DNA from: Amia ocellicauda
Lineage: Eukaryota; Chordata; Actinopteri; Amiiformes; Amiidae
Direction: 5' to 3'
DNA length: 64,000 nt
Assembly: GCF_036373705.1 (NCBI RefSeq)
Contig: NC_089850.1
Span: 46,167,548-46,231,547, forward strand
Made by a program: the position numbers and the translations under genes. Shown here piece after piece: positions 48,245 to 61,800 of this stretch (its first letter is position 1; the number at the start of each line of letters is the position of its first letter). The notes under the pieces were generated by a model. That model was not told where the DNA came from. It searched no databases and worked only from the letters and a program-made list of their open reading frames with translations.

Positions 48245-48442
48245 ATGTTACATATACTCTTCGATGTTATTATTCTGTTCATACCTTTTTGGGTGGTCAG
48301 CGAATCTAATAATAAAGAGAAAAATTATATGTCGAGACAGGAACTTGAAACATTACAAGCTGTACTGGACGCGATTTGTATATCTATGACTTTCATATGG
48401 CATTTGCTGTGTGTGAGAGAGAGAGTGAATAAAATATGTTGA
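48245..48442 (+). CDS. Small ORF of 65 codons, hypothetical two-helix membrane peptide
   Basis: Intact ORF from ATG 48245 to TGA 48440-48442, about 150 bp downstream of the CpG/YY1 promoter block and on the opposite strand to ost4. It has two hydrophobic stretches (ILFDVIILFIPFWVV and AICISMTFIWHLLCV) separated by a charged segment (NNKEKNYMSRQELE). The start context AAAGATGT has a purine at -3. AATAAA occurs at about 48513. No family is recognised. AT-rich sequence can give such an ORF by chance, so it is only a candidate. Confidence 0.25.
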   Translation: MLHILFDVIILFIPFWVVSESNNKEKNYMSRQELETLQAVLDAICISMTFIWHLLCVRERVNKIC

Positions 48443-48536
48443 TTTGTGGGTGTATCTTCTCTCACTAATATTAATTTAATTCCTGAATAGTACAATAGTT
48501 ATATAAATATATTAATAAAGAATCATCATCTTCACT

Positions 48537-49610
48537 TTCAACTGCTTTTATTTTCAGTAAACTTAACATGTGTAAATATTTGTATGGACATAAAAAGACT
48601 CAAAAACTAAGACATAAACTGAACAAGTTTCACAGACATGTGACTAACAGAAATGAAATGTGTCCCTGAACAAAGGGGGGGTCGAAATCAAAAGTCACAG
48701 TCAGTATCTGTGTGGCCACCAGCTGCATTAGTGCTGCAGTGCATCTCCTCCTCATGGACTGACCCAGATCTGCCAGTTCTTGCTGTGAGATGTTACCCCA
48801 CTCTTCCACCAAGACATTTCTGGGGGGAATGACCCTAACCCTCACCCTCCGATACAACAGGTCCCAGACGTGCTCAATGGGATTGAGATCCGGGCTCTTC
48901 GCTGGCCATGGCACAACACTGACATTCCTGTCTTGCAGGAAATCACATCCAGCGAAGGTGGGTTTGTGCCTGTAGGCGACGTTGTTGCCAGTGATGTCTG
49001 GTGAGGACCTGCCTTACAACAGGCCTACGAGCCCTCAGTCCAGCCTCTCTCAGCCTATTGCGGACAGTCTGAGCACTGATGCAGGGATTGTGTGTTCCTG
49101 GTGTAACTCGGGCAGTTGTTGTTGCCATCCTGTACCTGTCCTGCAGGTGTGATGTTCGGATGTACTGATCCTGTGCAGGTTATGTAACACGTGGTCTGCC
49201 ACTGCGAGGACGATCAGCTGTCCTTCCTGTCTCCCTGTAGCGCTGTCTCTGGCGTCTCACAGTACGGACATTGCAATTTATTGCCCTGGCCACATCTGCA
49301 GTCCTCATGCCTCCCTGCAGCATGCCTAAGGCACGTTCACACAGGTGAGCAGGGACCCTGGGCATCTTTCTTTTGGTGTTTTTCAGAGTCAGTAGAAAGG
49401 TCTCTTTAGTGTCCTACGTTTTTATAACTGTGACCTTAATTGCCTTCCGTCTGTACGCTGTTAGTGTCTTAACGACTGTTCCACAGGTGCGTGTTCATTA
49501 ATTGTTTATGGTTCATTGAACAAGCATGGGAAACATTGTTTAAACCCTTTACAATAAAGATCTGTAAAGTTATTTGGATTTTTACAAAATTATCTTTAAA
49601 ATACAGTGTC

Positions 49611-49612
<2 letters not shown>
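48537..49612 (-). mobile_element. Salmonid-type Tc1 transposon relic C (middle of transposase deleted)
   Basis: Minus-strand transposase pieces: the N-terminal HTH (MPRVPAHLCERALGMLQGG, 49365-49180), the middle (LREAGLRARRPVVRQVLTRHH, 49128-48943), then an abrupt jump to the C-terminus (SPDLNPIEHVWDLL, from 48914). Most of the catalytic core, including the first two Asp, is missing, with the junction near 48945-48955. The 5' non-coding end (about 49400-49612) is recognisable as that of Tc1 elements common in salmonids. Its outer inverted repeat runs into (TA)n at 49613 and no matching repeat is clear at the other end. Confidence 0.9.

Positions 49613-49669
<57 letters not shown>
49613..49669. 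repeat. (TA)n microsatellite
   Basis: About 28 units of TA exactly at the edge of Tc1 relic C and 10-20 bp from the selenoi promoter-proximal sequence. Tc1 elements insert at TA, so the tract may have expanded from the target site. Confidence 0.97.
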
Positions 49670-49671
<2 letters not shown>

Positions 49672-49898
49672 AGCAGTAATTCCCCTCCAGGGCACTAGAT
49701 GTCGCCCGTCTGTTTTCACAGCGGACTCGCCGAGCCGGCCGCCCGGATGTTAACCGCTAGAGGCGGGGCCTGCGCGCTGGAGTGAGGAGCGGCGTGACAG
49801 GGGCAGCAGGGAGAGACAGCTGGGAAAGCTGATCGGAATACATATTTCCAATTTATTTTTTAAAAAGCATAGACTCTGAGAGTCGAAAACACACAGCT
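49670..49898 (+). promoter_or_regulatory. selenoi: selenoi promoter / 5' UTR region
   Basis: GC-rich block (49720-49810) immediately upstream of the selenoi start. It includes GCACTAGATGTCGCC at about 49692-49705, a CTCF-like motif with two mismatches to CCASYAGRKGGCRS. No TATA box stands out. The transcription start is not determined. Confidence 0.5.
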
Positions 49899-52800
49899 AT
49901 GGCCAGTATGGCTTTTTACGAGTATGTTACTCAGGAACAACTAGCTGGTTTTGACAGGTACAAGGTAAGGCGACTTTTCGCATGTATGTATAATTTCATG
50001 GGTTTGATTGATCACATCGGATCGAGATAGCTGTCGTTCTTTGAATCTCACACAGCAGCAGCTGGCTGATTGAGTGATGTACTGTTTGTCGATTACGTTT
50101 ATATTATTAAAATAAAAGCCTAAGCACATCTAATAGTAATGTGATCTACGGGTTGAAGGTACTTGCTACCACTTTACGATCTAGTATTCCTAGTCTTTGT
50201 AATCTAGATGTTAACCGGCGATATATGAAGCAGGGTGTTTTCACCACCTAGATCTGCAGGCTCTCCTTCTCTGGTATAAATGACACAATACACGATCTCC
50301 TTTTTAAGCGGTTTATTTTTCTACAGCTGGCAGGACTTCAGTTTGTGAGTTTTTCTTGATCAGTCTGTGATAGATTGAGGAGGCCGGGTCCGAGTGCATG
50401 GGTGTTCCCTCTCTGGGTCTTTGTCAATGGGAGTTACAGTACTTGCCTTCCACGTACAATAACGGCGCCTTTCACTTTTCCGCAAATGGCTAGCATTTAC
50501 ATTGATGTATTTTCTCACTGCCCACGCAATAGAAATGCGAGTTTAAAACGTATATTAAATCACAAAGCACTGGTACACAGACCTTGATGCAGCGAGTTCA
50601 ATGAGACTGGCATCGTCCACACTGCATGCGGGCACGAATATCCATTCATTTCAAACGTTGCCTTCTCTAAAGCTTTCGTGACATTTTGTTTTGAGTAAAT
50701 GCAGCAATAAACACGATCATTTCAATAAGGGTGAGAACAGGGGACTTAATTTTGAAATTTAAACCGGAAATAATTAGTGCTGTGTGCATCCCTGCTTTTG
50801 CTGAGAACTTGCCCTGTGTTTGACTAAATAAGAGAAAATTGTCTTTTTGTTGCACCATACGGCATTATACATCTTATCCATGAAGTGTATTAGAGAACTG
50901 CAAGAAAGTGTATATCCTGTCTTTTACATAATTAAAAAATACAAGTTTAATATGAATTCTAGATTTAGAGAAAAGGCCTTCAAGGTGACCATACAACAGT
51001 TAGAGTATTCTGAGCAAACCATGGATGTAGACCGCACTCATGAGCAACCGCTTAAGTCATTACCAGCCTGTACATTTAAACCATGCATTAGACATACATG
51101 TCCAAGGTGGCATGGATGAGATTGTGTGCTTTGCAAAACATAGTAGAAACAGTGATTTATGCTGCTCCAAATTGAACAAACGGATCATACCTGTATTGCA
51201 AGGCTTGTCACATAGACACAGACACACAGACATGCTACTTCAACCTGGAACAGAGAGTACATATATAGAGTGTGTCTGTCTTTGGAGGGCAGGATAGGCT
51301 AATTCTTAAGGGAAGTTGCAGCAGCTCATTTCCAGCTCTACAGCTGATCTGGGGCCACAGCGCACATGGGAGCGAAGACCTTGTGTCTTCAGAACAGGAA
51401 ATGCAAGACTCTTCTTCTCTCAATGAGTTGGGGGAAGGATACCTAACTATGCTGTGGGACTGGATTCACAAGGCCATTCAGGAAACGGCTGGATGAGCGA
51501 TATAATACTAACAACCACGCAAGTTAAAGGGTGGAATTGTCTCCTCGTATTTACCTTTTGTTTATAGTTTATTTACTGCTGTGCTAATGTGTACCTTCAT
51601 CAGTTTTGAAATTGGATTTTTAAGAGCATTTTCAGACAATTATATTAATGACAAATGTGATGAGCTGAATTGAGAACTGACTCTCTGTGGCACAGTAGCG
51701 GTATTTTGGATCCATGTGGAAAAGCATGTGTCGGTACCATCGCCAAAAAAAGGAGACCACGCTTAGCGGCCTCTGTTCTGTGATGTACTGTTGTAGTTTT
51801 ATCAATGGAGCCTGAAGAAAACCCTGACAGGAAGCAGATCTGTGAAGGGCAAGGGCAAGTGGTCAAGTGACCTTGCGAATGGGACATTTAGGATTCTTGT
51901 TAACATGAGGGAATGGTCAAAACAAATTCAGTGCTTGTGTGACACACAATAACAATTTAACCTTCAAGGGATAGTTCTGCCTGCACTTACAAATTAAGAA
52001 TAGTGTCACGTAGTATTTTATCTCAAAATACCATATGCTTCTGGTTTTCATTTGGGTGACTTTAAGTTATCAGTTAAAATGTTTTGTACTTTATATATTT
52101 TAATTGAACAAGGATGTAATAGATTGGCTAAAATGTTTGATCAGATATATTGTGATATTAACCTCTATTGGTGCACAATCTGAAGGTTTTTACAACATCT
52201 GATACATATGCAAAAGTCTTAAAGCATTGGCTTATTGACAGTAATTGTAATATATTGCCATGTCAACATATCAAAAGTCCGTCAGCAGCTGAATGAAAGT
52301 TGACTGTCTCCAGCGTTGGCAGTTGCTACAACTGTAAAATAATAGTTCAAAGTCTTTCAGGGCAGACTAATAAAGCCTTGAAGTGGAGCCCGTAATGGGC
52401 GTGGCTGCTGGAGATGTTGAAGGAGAAGCGAACCACAGTGATGTACAGCTTTTGGGTGAAAGAATGCAGCTCCTCGTGAATTTCCCGTAATTAATCTTTG
52501 TATTTCTGGGGACACCATAAACACGTGAAGGCCAATACATAGTGGGTAGTCATTCAGATGATATTTTATGTTAAGCAAATCCATTATGGCCTTGCAGGAC
52601 CTGTACAATTACTGCACATGTTTGTACAGGGTAGCAATAAATAGGTCTATAACGTGCTAAATGGCCACAATTGTCTCTATTTTACCAGCAACCACAGACG
52701 CCTAAATGCAAACACTTACTTTCCCTTGCAGAATCACATGCTAAGAAGGACATGAATCATTGTGTGATAGGTGGTTAAAGTTTTAATGATACTGGTGTGT

Positions 52801-55800
52801 AATCTGTTGAAGCTGCAGTTTATATTCCACATTCTGCCCTCAGATATGGGGTTTGAAATTCGTATTCGGGATCCCTGTGTCCCCAGAGTTATTCATCCCA
52901 TCCTGTACATGTGTCCCCATCTTTCCTTTGAACTGACAGGCCAGTGTGTTTAAAGCACTTTCACTTTCCTGAAGAGCTCACATGTGACACAATAGTCATG
53001 CACTCATTAGTGGATATGGATTTCTGGTGCAGGCTTCCACATTGAGACTTTGTGTGTAGCATGGCCCATCCATTATCCAGGCTAGGCACCCTCTGTTGCT
53101 TGTGTGGCTTCCTGTTTAACTCTGTTACAGAGGGTCACATGTTTTTGCAAATGGAAACGGAAAGAACACTTTTTTTTTTTTTTCCTTCTTAAAATAGGGG
53201 TGGGCAATGTACCACAAAAAATACGTATCCCAATATTCTAGATGTAGCCAAACAGGCGATATAGGGTATATATCATGATGTATTCAAGTTTGATGTGTTG
53301 AATGCTTTTGCTAACATCTTTCAAACATACTTTAAACATGATGGTACTCCATATCTGATGTTTTGAATCTAATTAAACTCCCAGTGAAGATGCTCTTTTC
53401 TTAGGCCAGCTCATAAGTAACGATGTGAGGTTTCACCGCTCTGACCTCTCCACTTTCACTCATTACTGCTACTGCTTTAGCCAGGGAGAAATGAAACACG
53501 TTATGGAACATAATGTATTTTTAATATAGTGGCTTTTGTTTAATGATTAAACGAAAGCTACTATATTAAAAATACATTATGTTCCATAATGGTTAATTTG
53601 ATTTGATTAGTTTTAGACACTTATGTTTATTTTTGGTATGTGTGTCACTTGAAATAGTGAATAACAGAAATACCTCTTAAATCTTTTACCTTCAAATTTT
53701 CATAATCATTACAGATATACATCTATGATACCAGTATATCACACAGCACTACTTTGAAACATCCCTTATGTGAAAAAAGTTGCATTGAATGTTATGACTA
53801 TTGTGTGCTGTGCTGAATTTAAATGCAACCTTACTTCCCCTATCTTGAAACAGTCCAATGTACAATGCCTCGGCACAGGCCATTTGCATGTCACTTAAGC
53901 TTGTCATCTGCAGGAAACATGCAAGTTTGAACCACGTTGTTGGTGTGAAAATTGGAGGCAGGCAGTGAAAATATCTAGTTATTAAGATCTTCGCTTAGCA
54001 GACATGTGTAACTCCTTACCCACCGCCCATTTGTGCAGCACATTGACCTAACGATCTCACACGGAGTGCTCCAAATCCATACAGGAAATGTTAACTGCAG
54101 CTTCAGGGTGGAATAGAGTAACTTCATAATTTTGTAAAGAAGATAGAGCTCTGAAGTATGTCAGAAATTGCTGAATAGTTAAAATAAATAAAAGAAAAGC
54201 TGCCAAAGAGACCTGAAAATACTCGTTTTGCTTGAGTTCTGTTATCCTGTCAATATGAGTCTGGTTTCTATTTAAGTTTAACAGGCAGTATATTTCTTAA
54301 ACGTGTAACTGTAGATTAGAATTGATAAGCCATTTGAACAACAATACAATTAATTTGTTTCACGTGGGTACAGATCCTCCACACAGAGCCCCAGTCTCAG
54401 GCTGATTTGAGGGAGACTTGCTCTGCTTCTTAAGCACATTGCAGTCACAGAAACGCCTCGTGTAGGGGAGTGTGAAACTCCTGTCTCATGTTGAGGGGGG
54501 GCGGAATCTGGACAAGGCAGCTGCGGAGCACGTGTGTGTGTGCTTCCAACCCAAGCTGGTGTCATGTGACTGAGTGGCAGTGATGCTGAATCTCTGCAGT
54601 ATGTGTGTATATTTGTGTGTGTATATCTCTTTGTGTATGTGTTGCACAATGACATTCCAGTGTGCTTGAGCCCAGTCCGGCCTCTGTAGCACTGAGAGGA
54701 AATTACAGTGGGTTGTATTTCTCCATAGGCGGTAGATTTTTATTTGTATATTTTATTATAAACCAGGACTTCCATCTTCACTCAGCTGTGACTGCACTGC
54801 AGTGGGTTTAATTACTGTGTTGGTGATACAGCGGATATGCTGGGTAATGTGCTTGAAAGTCAAGTCCAATTGAAGGTGGTCTGGATTGTGCAAACCGAGT
54901 GAGCTGCCCTGTGTCCACAATGCTAGGAAACACAATTGCCACTGAAGAGCTGCCTAGGCCTGAATATAGTAGAAAACACAGGGTCAAGCACTCGGGGTCT
55001 ACCTCACAGTGGGGATCAAACCAATTGACTCAATGCAACATAAATGTGGTTAAGCTACTTCAATTTAGAAAAAACTGGAAGACAACTTCAACAAAGTGGT
55101 TTATAAGCAAGCGATCCTCTCTCTTCAGTCACCTTGACGGCAGTCATTCGCTTTGCACCCCCCGTCGGGCCTCTCTGAGATCTTCTCAGATTTCAGCGGC
55201 TGTCACACTGAGAAGGGCTGTACAGTACGGCACTGAGGAACTCTGGGCAAACAGTAATAATGTCATTGGCGGGGCTTTTATGTCGTTTGTATGCAAATGC
55301 TTGGGTTTGTTTGTTTTGGATTACAGAGGCTGGAAAATGGCAGCTCTAGTGTGGCTAGAGGTATCTTACTCACATTTGAGCCATGGCTTGTACACCGCTG
55401 CCTTTCACACTGTCACAATAAGACGCGCTGCTCCAACACGCACCCGACTGGTTTGTTTCTAACAACATAGGGCTGCTCTTCGTGCATATTTATAGAATAC
55501 AGTTGCGAGTCTCATGCTAAGTGAAAATAGCAGCCGTGCTCATTTCTCTGCTGCTCTTGTTGCCCTGACAGCAGCAGGTTGGTACGGCAGAGATAAGAGC
55601 CTGTACCCTCAGGAGCAGTTTCATCCATACTTTATTTCCAATAGGAGTTAACTGTGGCACTTAGATGAAAGTCTGCTTCTCCATGTATTTACCGTCTACA
55701 GTTGAATAAGTCCCTTAAAGCCTTCACATGAAAGTTCATGAGCCTGTAATACTTTTATTTTTATTACTACAGAATACTGTAGTTCTTTGTGCTATAATTT

Positions 55801-58800
55801 CATTTTCGTGTCCCAGCAGTTTTTTTCAGCCAAAAGCACAATTGGGAGATAAGGAAAATTAGCCTTTCTGTGAAATATTATTTTTGAGAAATGTGCTGTC
55901 AATATAAGATACTGAGGACTTTTTTTTTTCAATCATCATCATGGTCACATTGTGATGTACTGGCAAAAAAATACAAAGAAAAAAAACTCAGTCAACTTCC
56001 CCAAGAGGCAATAGATTCAGTTTTTTGATATAGAGAATCTAAACCCACAGCATAAATTAAATCTCTGCATGAGCTCATTATGCTGCAGAGAGAGAGGCTC
56101 TTGTGCTCAATTTGACCGAGTTGTTAAGTGTCAACTGTGTCAAATATAGTGTGTGTCCGAGTCCTCCGTGTGATCTCATTTTCACTCTCCCTCAGATTGT
56201 CAAATCGCTGTTCAAATGCATCGCCTCTCTGAGTGAATAACTCTGAATGAAGAGATAATTAAGGCTTTTCTGTATATCGTAACCCTGCTGCAGTAAGCAC
56301 TTCCACCATTTACTCGTATTAAGTGTTTTTCCACTAAGCACTAAAGAGCTGTAAAGACTTGCATTCAGTCTTGAAGAAAATGTTTTTGCATGAGTGTCAT
56401 GAGGTTTCACACTTCGCTTTAGTGTGTGAAACGGTCTTTATGGTACTTCCGTAAATTGGGGTACGGGGGATATTATTAGGGATTATCTTTGTTCCCCAGA
56501 TTCCCAGATCCGTTCAAACAAAAGGGCATTGCGGTCTCTTAACACCATGCAACAAAGTCTAGTTGAATTAGATTACACAACCTGATGAAGTGCCAGTCTT
56601 GTGTTGTAGACTCACAGACCATGTTACATAATCAGCGATGTCATGCAGTGAAAAGCAGGTCCACTTTATATCATTGCGTCACAATGACCAACAACTGGAA
56701 CAGAACCCAGAGGCACGTTGCAGAGATGGCCACAGTTATGTTCCATAAGTGTTAATGACAGCCAGCACTGGTGAGACTCATGGATGTAGAGGCCCTGTAG
56801 CACTGACAATAGAATTTGACCTTTAGCGGTGATTTTCAAGTTAGAGTTGGTCGGAGACTAGTCTCTTCTCTTCCACTGAGAGAGGCAACATCTCGACAGT
56901 TGTCTCTGCCATGGGCACTGAATACGATTTTTTCTTAATGAGTTTTCAGGATAGCTGAACTGACACACAGGGCTGGATTCTGAAAAGCCAGCTGCTGATG
57001 TCACTTGAAACCACAGGCAGTGTTTAATAGGTAGTATTGAAATACTAAAACAGTTATTGCGTTCACACAGTACTGTAGAGTGATGTGTTCTGGTTACCCC
57101 CCTGAGAGAGTTTAGAATGAGATCTGCACTGCACCAAAAATCTTCTTAATAACAAGTGTCATACCGTGGGCAGGATTTTCAAAGCCCCATTTTTTATGTT
57201 TTATTTGATTCTTTCAAAGAATAAAGTGTTAAAAGCTGGTGAAAGCTTTGAATAATATAATATTTGTTGGGGGTGATTTTCTTTGGTTTTATTTTTGTAT
57301 ACATCTTGTCATCTGATCTTCACGAACCTCTGCCTCCACAGAGGTTGCTCAGGGATTGCTCGGGTGCACTCCACAGTCAGGAAGTTTTCATTGCATCAAT
57401 CCCACTTGCCCACCTGTATGTGGGCTCTGCGTCTGTCAATAAGGGCTTAGACACAGCCGATGACATATTGTACTGCAGCATATGTACCCAGATCAGGTTT
57501 CTGGTTCTGTACTATAAAATAACAAATAACTGGTATTTCAGACTAACCCTGACACGCAGATATTAGCCTTTCTGCACCCCTGCTGTGCAGTGGGTAGAAT
57601 AGAGCCGAGTGAATATGGAGTATTTTGGCACTTCCCCGTTCCCCTTGTTCTAAAGCAGTTGGACTGGTGTCTAGGTGACCTTGAAGAGCACAAGCATTCT
57701 TCACATGTGGAAAGACGCGGGCCGCACTGAATTGTAGGTGCATGGTGAGGTTTACAAATCGCCAATTTGCAAAGAAAGCTATATTGGTTGCCCCTCACTG
57801 TCTGCCTCAGAAGGTGCCTCTTGGCTGCACCGTGTAGGTGTCTTAGCAGCCGTGCTCATTTCATATACAAATCTTCCAGTAAAAAAAAAAAAAATGTTCT
57901 GGCTGCATTGTATTCTTATTAAACATTTACTAATTTGTCCTTCAGTTACTTATGGATTCTTCTCTTGTATCTCTTCCAGTACAGCGCTGTCGATTCCAAC
58001 CCGCTGTCTGTGTATGTTATGCATCCTTTCTGGAATTCTGTAGTAAAGGTAAGTTCAAAGTCCATTGTCCGAATTCTTAGACATCGTTTTGTGTGACAGA
58101 TGGAGGGGGAATTCTACTCTCTGCCATTGTGTCGTTATTTGCTGCTCTTAATTCTGAACATAAGAGCAGGCAATTACTGCAGATTGATCATTAAGTCAGC
58201 GAGGAGAGTAAATCGTAAAAAAGGACAAACAGCTGTGCACTGTGTTTTCTGGATAGGGGTTGCAAACATTTGCCCACACTCAGCCCCGTATCCCTAGATT
58301 TTAAAATGGGTGGTCCGAGAGATGTCCATGTGCTGTTCTGACCCTCTTCCTTGTCTCATCCTTCACAGATTTTACCCAGGTGGCTAGCCCCAAACCTCAT
58401 CACCTTCACAGGTTTCATGTTCCTAGTCTTCAACTTCTTATTTCTGGCCTTTTATGACTTTGACTTCTATGCTTCAGGTAAGCCAACGTGGCCACTTGTA
58501 TGAGCCTGGTTATCTGCATTATGCTTTATTATTATTACTCAATTTCTTAGCAGACACCCTTATTAAGGTGCAGCTTTTGATGCAAGACTGATTTTAACAC
58601 CTCAGGAAAACTATTTGCTGGTTCATGGTTTTCCTAATAATTTTGTAATTTAAACACCGCTTAAAAACGTAGTTGAATCTTTTTTTAATTGAATTCTGTG
58701 TGGTGTATTATACGTGTTTTCTTCAGAGAAATGCATGCACTACTCAAAAATGAGTTAATTATATTTATTAAAACAGTCTTTAAAATCAAATAAAAGCATT

Positions 58801-61800
58801 CATTTGTTAGAGTTCGAGCCCATAGTTCTCCTGATTAAAAAACAAAGAATGCTTTCATATATGTATTTGCCTAGCAATTCTGAGAGCCTTGTTGGTTGCA
58901 AACTGGCGTCATTCTTGAGGATGTGGGTATTAAGGACAAAGTTCAGTAATTTGCCTTGAGACCTTGAAGTGCTGTGAAAACTGATGCCATGACTGAGTGA
59001 ACCAGTCAGAGTGCAGCTCACAATGTCCTGCATGTTTGGCAATATGCTGAACCCGTGCTGAGGTTAATAAACTTCTGTACCTACACTCCCTATTGATACA
59101 CATTTCCCCATTATGCAAAGGACACCGCGTTATTACAGTGGGTTGACAGGCACACTCTTTGTTCGGTTCATGACTTTTATTGATTTGTCTGATAAAAATA
59201 ATCAATACTCCTTCCATAGAATAATTGATAGGGTTGATCTCAGTCATCACAGGCACCTGCTTGAAAATGAACGATTTAAGAGTTATCACTGTTTTTGTTT
59301 TCTTTTTGTTTTTTGTTTAACTGTAGTCATGGAAATGTTCAGCGTCAGATGGAAGCACAACCTTTTTCAACACTTTAATCCACAAAGCGATTGTGTTCAC
59401 AGGGATTATCAGCATGACGGTGTTGTGAGTCTGTGCTGACAATACAGTCCTTTATTTCTAGGATTGATCTGTGGGTCGGAGATGGAGAGGAGACTCACAC
59501 ACAGAGAAATGAAATCTGAATTAGAGCCGAATGATTTCCAGTGCCATGTTTCGCCACCAATAATTATTTATTTCAGCTGTGCACCTCAGTGAAATCCTCA
59601 GATCCCTGCATCTCTAATATTCTGTGGCGTGACTAAAATGTATAGTCCTTTTGAGTTGTGTGGTTAAAGTTGTGGTTAGCATGGTTCATATTACATAGCC
59701 AATAGCACTCCCTCTGGAGCTCTTGATTTAAAACCTTGGTGAACAAAAATCTAATCCGTGTTTAAACCGTTTTTCTCCCTCCAGCTCCTGGCCACCTACA
59801 CGTACCCAGCTGGGTGTGGATTGTGGCGGGCCTGTTCAACTTCACAGCTTACACATTAGGTAAGTACAGTACTTTAAATCTTAAACATTGACTGTAACAT
59901 TGTATTATGATGATGATGATTATTAAGAGTAGGAGTAGTAGAAGCAGTAATAGTGTTTTGATGTGTAGAAACTAGTTTTTCAGAGCATGAAATGGAAGTG
60001 GCCTTCCATCTACAGCCTTGAATGTAAGTTCCTCACACAGCAGGCAGGAGAGAGAGCACTTTGCTGCAGCTCTGTGGCTGCCGCAGACCAGCCACTTCTA
60101 ATGGGAGGACTAATGCCACTTTAAGACCCTATCAGAGCATACTAACCATATTGTGGCATTTCAGATTATTGTCTTTGTGGTGGGAAATGTAGTGGTGAAC
60201 GTCTTACTGGGGGGCTGTGGTTGCCGAGTGCTGTGTTGTAAAACAGTCCCCATTGTAACGTAAGGCTTGATGTACTTTAGACTGAGGGGGCGGTGTAACT
60301 TTCAACATGTACATGCAGAGAGTATGCAGAATATTCCAGTACTTGAAAGGCACTTATTCCCGAGCACTGTGTGCGCTCATGTGCAACGGAGAGGACCACG
60401 TGGGTGGCTGCCATGAAAGACGGTTTTCTTTTTTCCTCTGCAGTAGGCACTTCAATTTGGTCAATCATTCCTTTGTGCAAGCTGCTCTTGAATTCCTTTT
60501 TCCCTTTTATTACATTTTTTGAAAATTTTCATTATGCTTTATGATTGTCTCGTTGCCTTTCATTTGTTTTAAATTACCCAGTAACATCCACATTGTTCAG
60601 TTCAGTGCATTGCCATGTGTTATATACCAGCCCACCTGATTTCTCAGCATTCAAAAGTCTGAGCTTAAACCTAGTGACATAATATTGATTCTGAGAAAGT
60701 GGGTGTCTGCATGGAGAGTTTTTTGGGATACTGTTACCCAGAGTGCTCTGAATGACTTGGGAATGGGCTCCTGGCTGCATGTGGCCATGCTGAGAGTGTG
60801 GTGTGTTTGCAGACGGCGTGGATGGGAAGCAGGCTCGGAGGACCAACTCCAGCACACCTCTGGGGGAGCTGTTTGACCACGGCCTGGACAGCTGGGCCTG
60901 CGTGTTCTTCGTGGTGACCGTGTACTCCATTTTCGGGAGAGGGGAGACGGGCGTGGAGGTGACCACTCTGTACTACATCCTGTGGGTGGTGCTGCTGTCC
61001 TTCATCCTCTCGCACTGGGAGAAATATAACACGGGGGTGCTGTTCCTGCCCTGGGGATATGACATCAGCCAAGTGGTAAGTCCATTCACAGTGCCCTTCC
61101 CAGGGACTCGGGCCTCTTCAGAAATGAGCACGGAACACTCGATTCGTTGGTTTATTTATTTTTTTGGTAACTCTTAATGAGCAAGTCACCTCAAGGTGCT
61201 GGCTTTGTAATTCATGGCTCTCTGGGACTGGCAATGAATTCCACAGACTGGGAGATCAGGGAGCAAGGACCCTTTCCAGCACTGGTGTGAAGTATCCAGT
61301 TGTCCCAGTTTTAAGAGTTAAGAGTCTGGCTCCAAGGTTTAACACCAGGTGCTACTTTGATGGACTGATTTGGATTGTCCCCTTAATGAGACTCTGTAAG
61401 AGGTGTATAAATTAATTTTTGCTACCAGTCTGCTAGAAAACCCTTCTTGAAGTGCAGTCTCTCCAGGGAGGGATTAGAGTGCATTTCCCTGTGCTCGTTC
61501 AAGCCTGCCTTCATACCCAGCTTCACTCCACAGCTTTGTAGGACTACTAATGTGTGGTAAAGGCAGAACTTGCAGCAGTGTGATGTCATTTAATCTGGCC
61601 TTCGATGGCTTTCAGTGAAAAATGCATCCCGTGAAGACAGACCCGTTCCAGCGTATGTCCCATTCTGTGCATGAAGGGAACAGAGCTTGCCTTGTATATT
61701 CTCCTTTTAAAAGTCGGTTCTTAATTTAAAACTGTGGGGCTTAATTGTTCACAGCAAATTACCTATAAGGACAAGGAAGGGTTATAATTACACTGACATG

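Noticed and set aside
54899-55462. 187-codon ORF in selenoi intron 1
   Set aside because: No recognisable domain, mixed composition, no promoter or poly(A) context; random open frame inside an intron.
61164-61415. 83-codon ORF after the selenoi catalytic exon
   Set aside because: It lies in the intron 61076-61830; the protein continues at 61831 with the conserved TISIVYIV segment.
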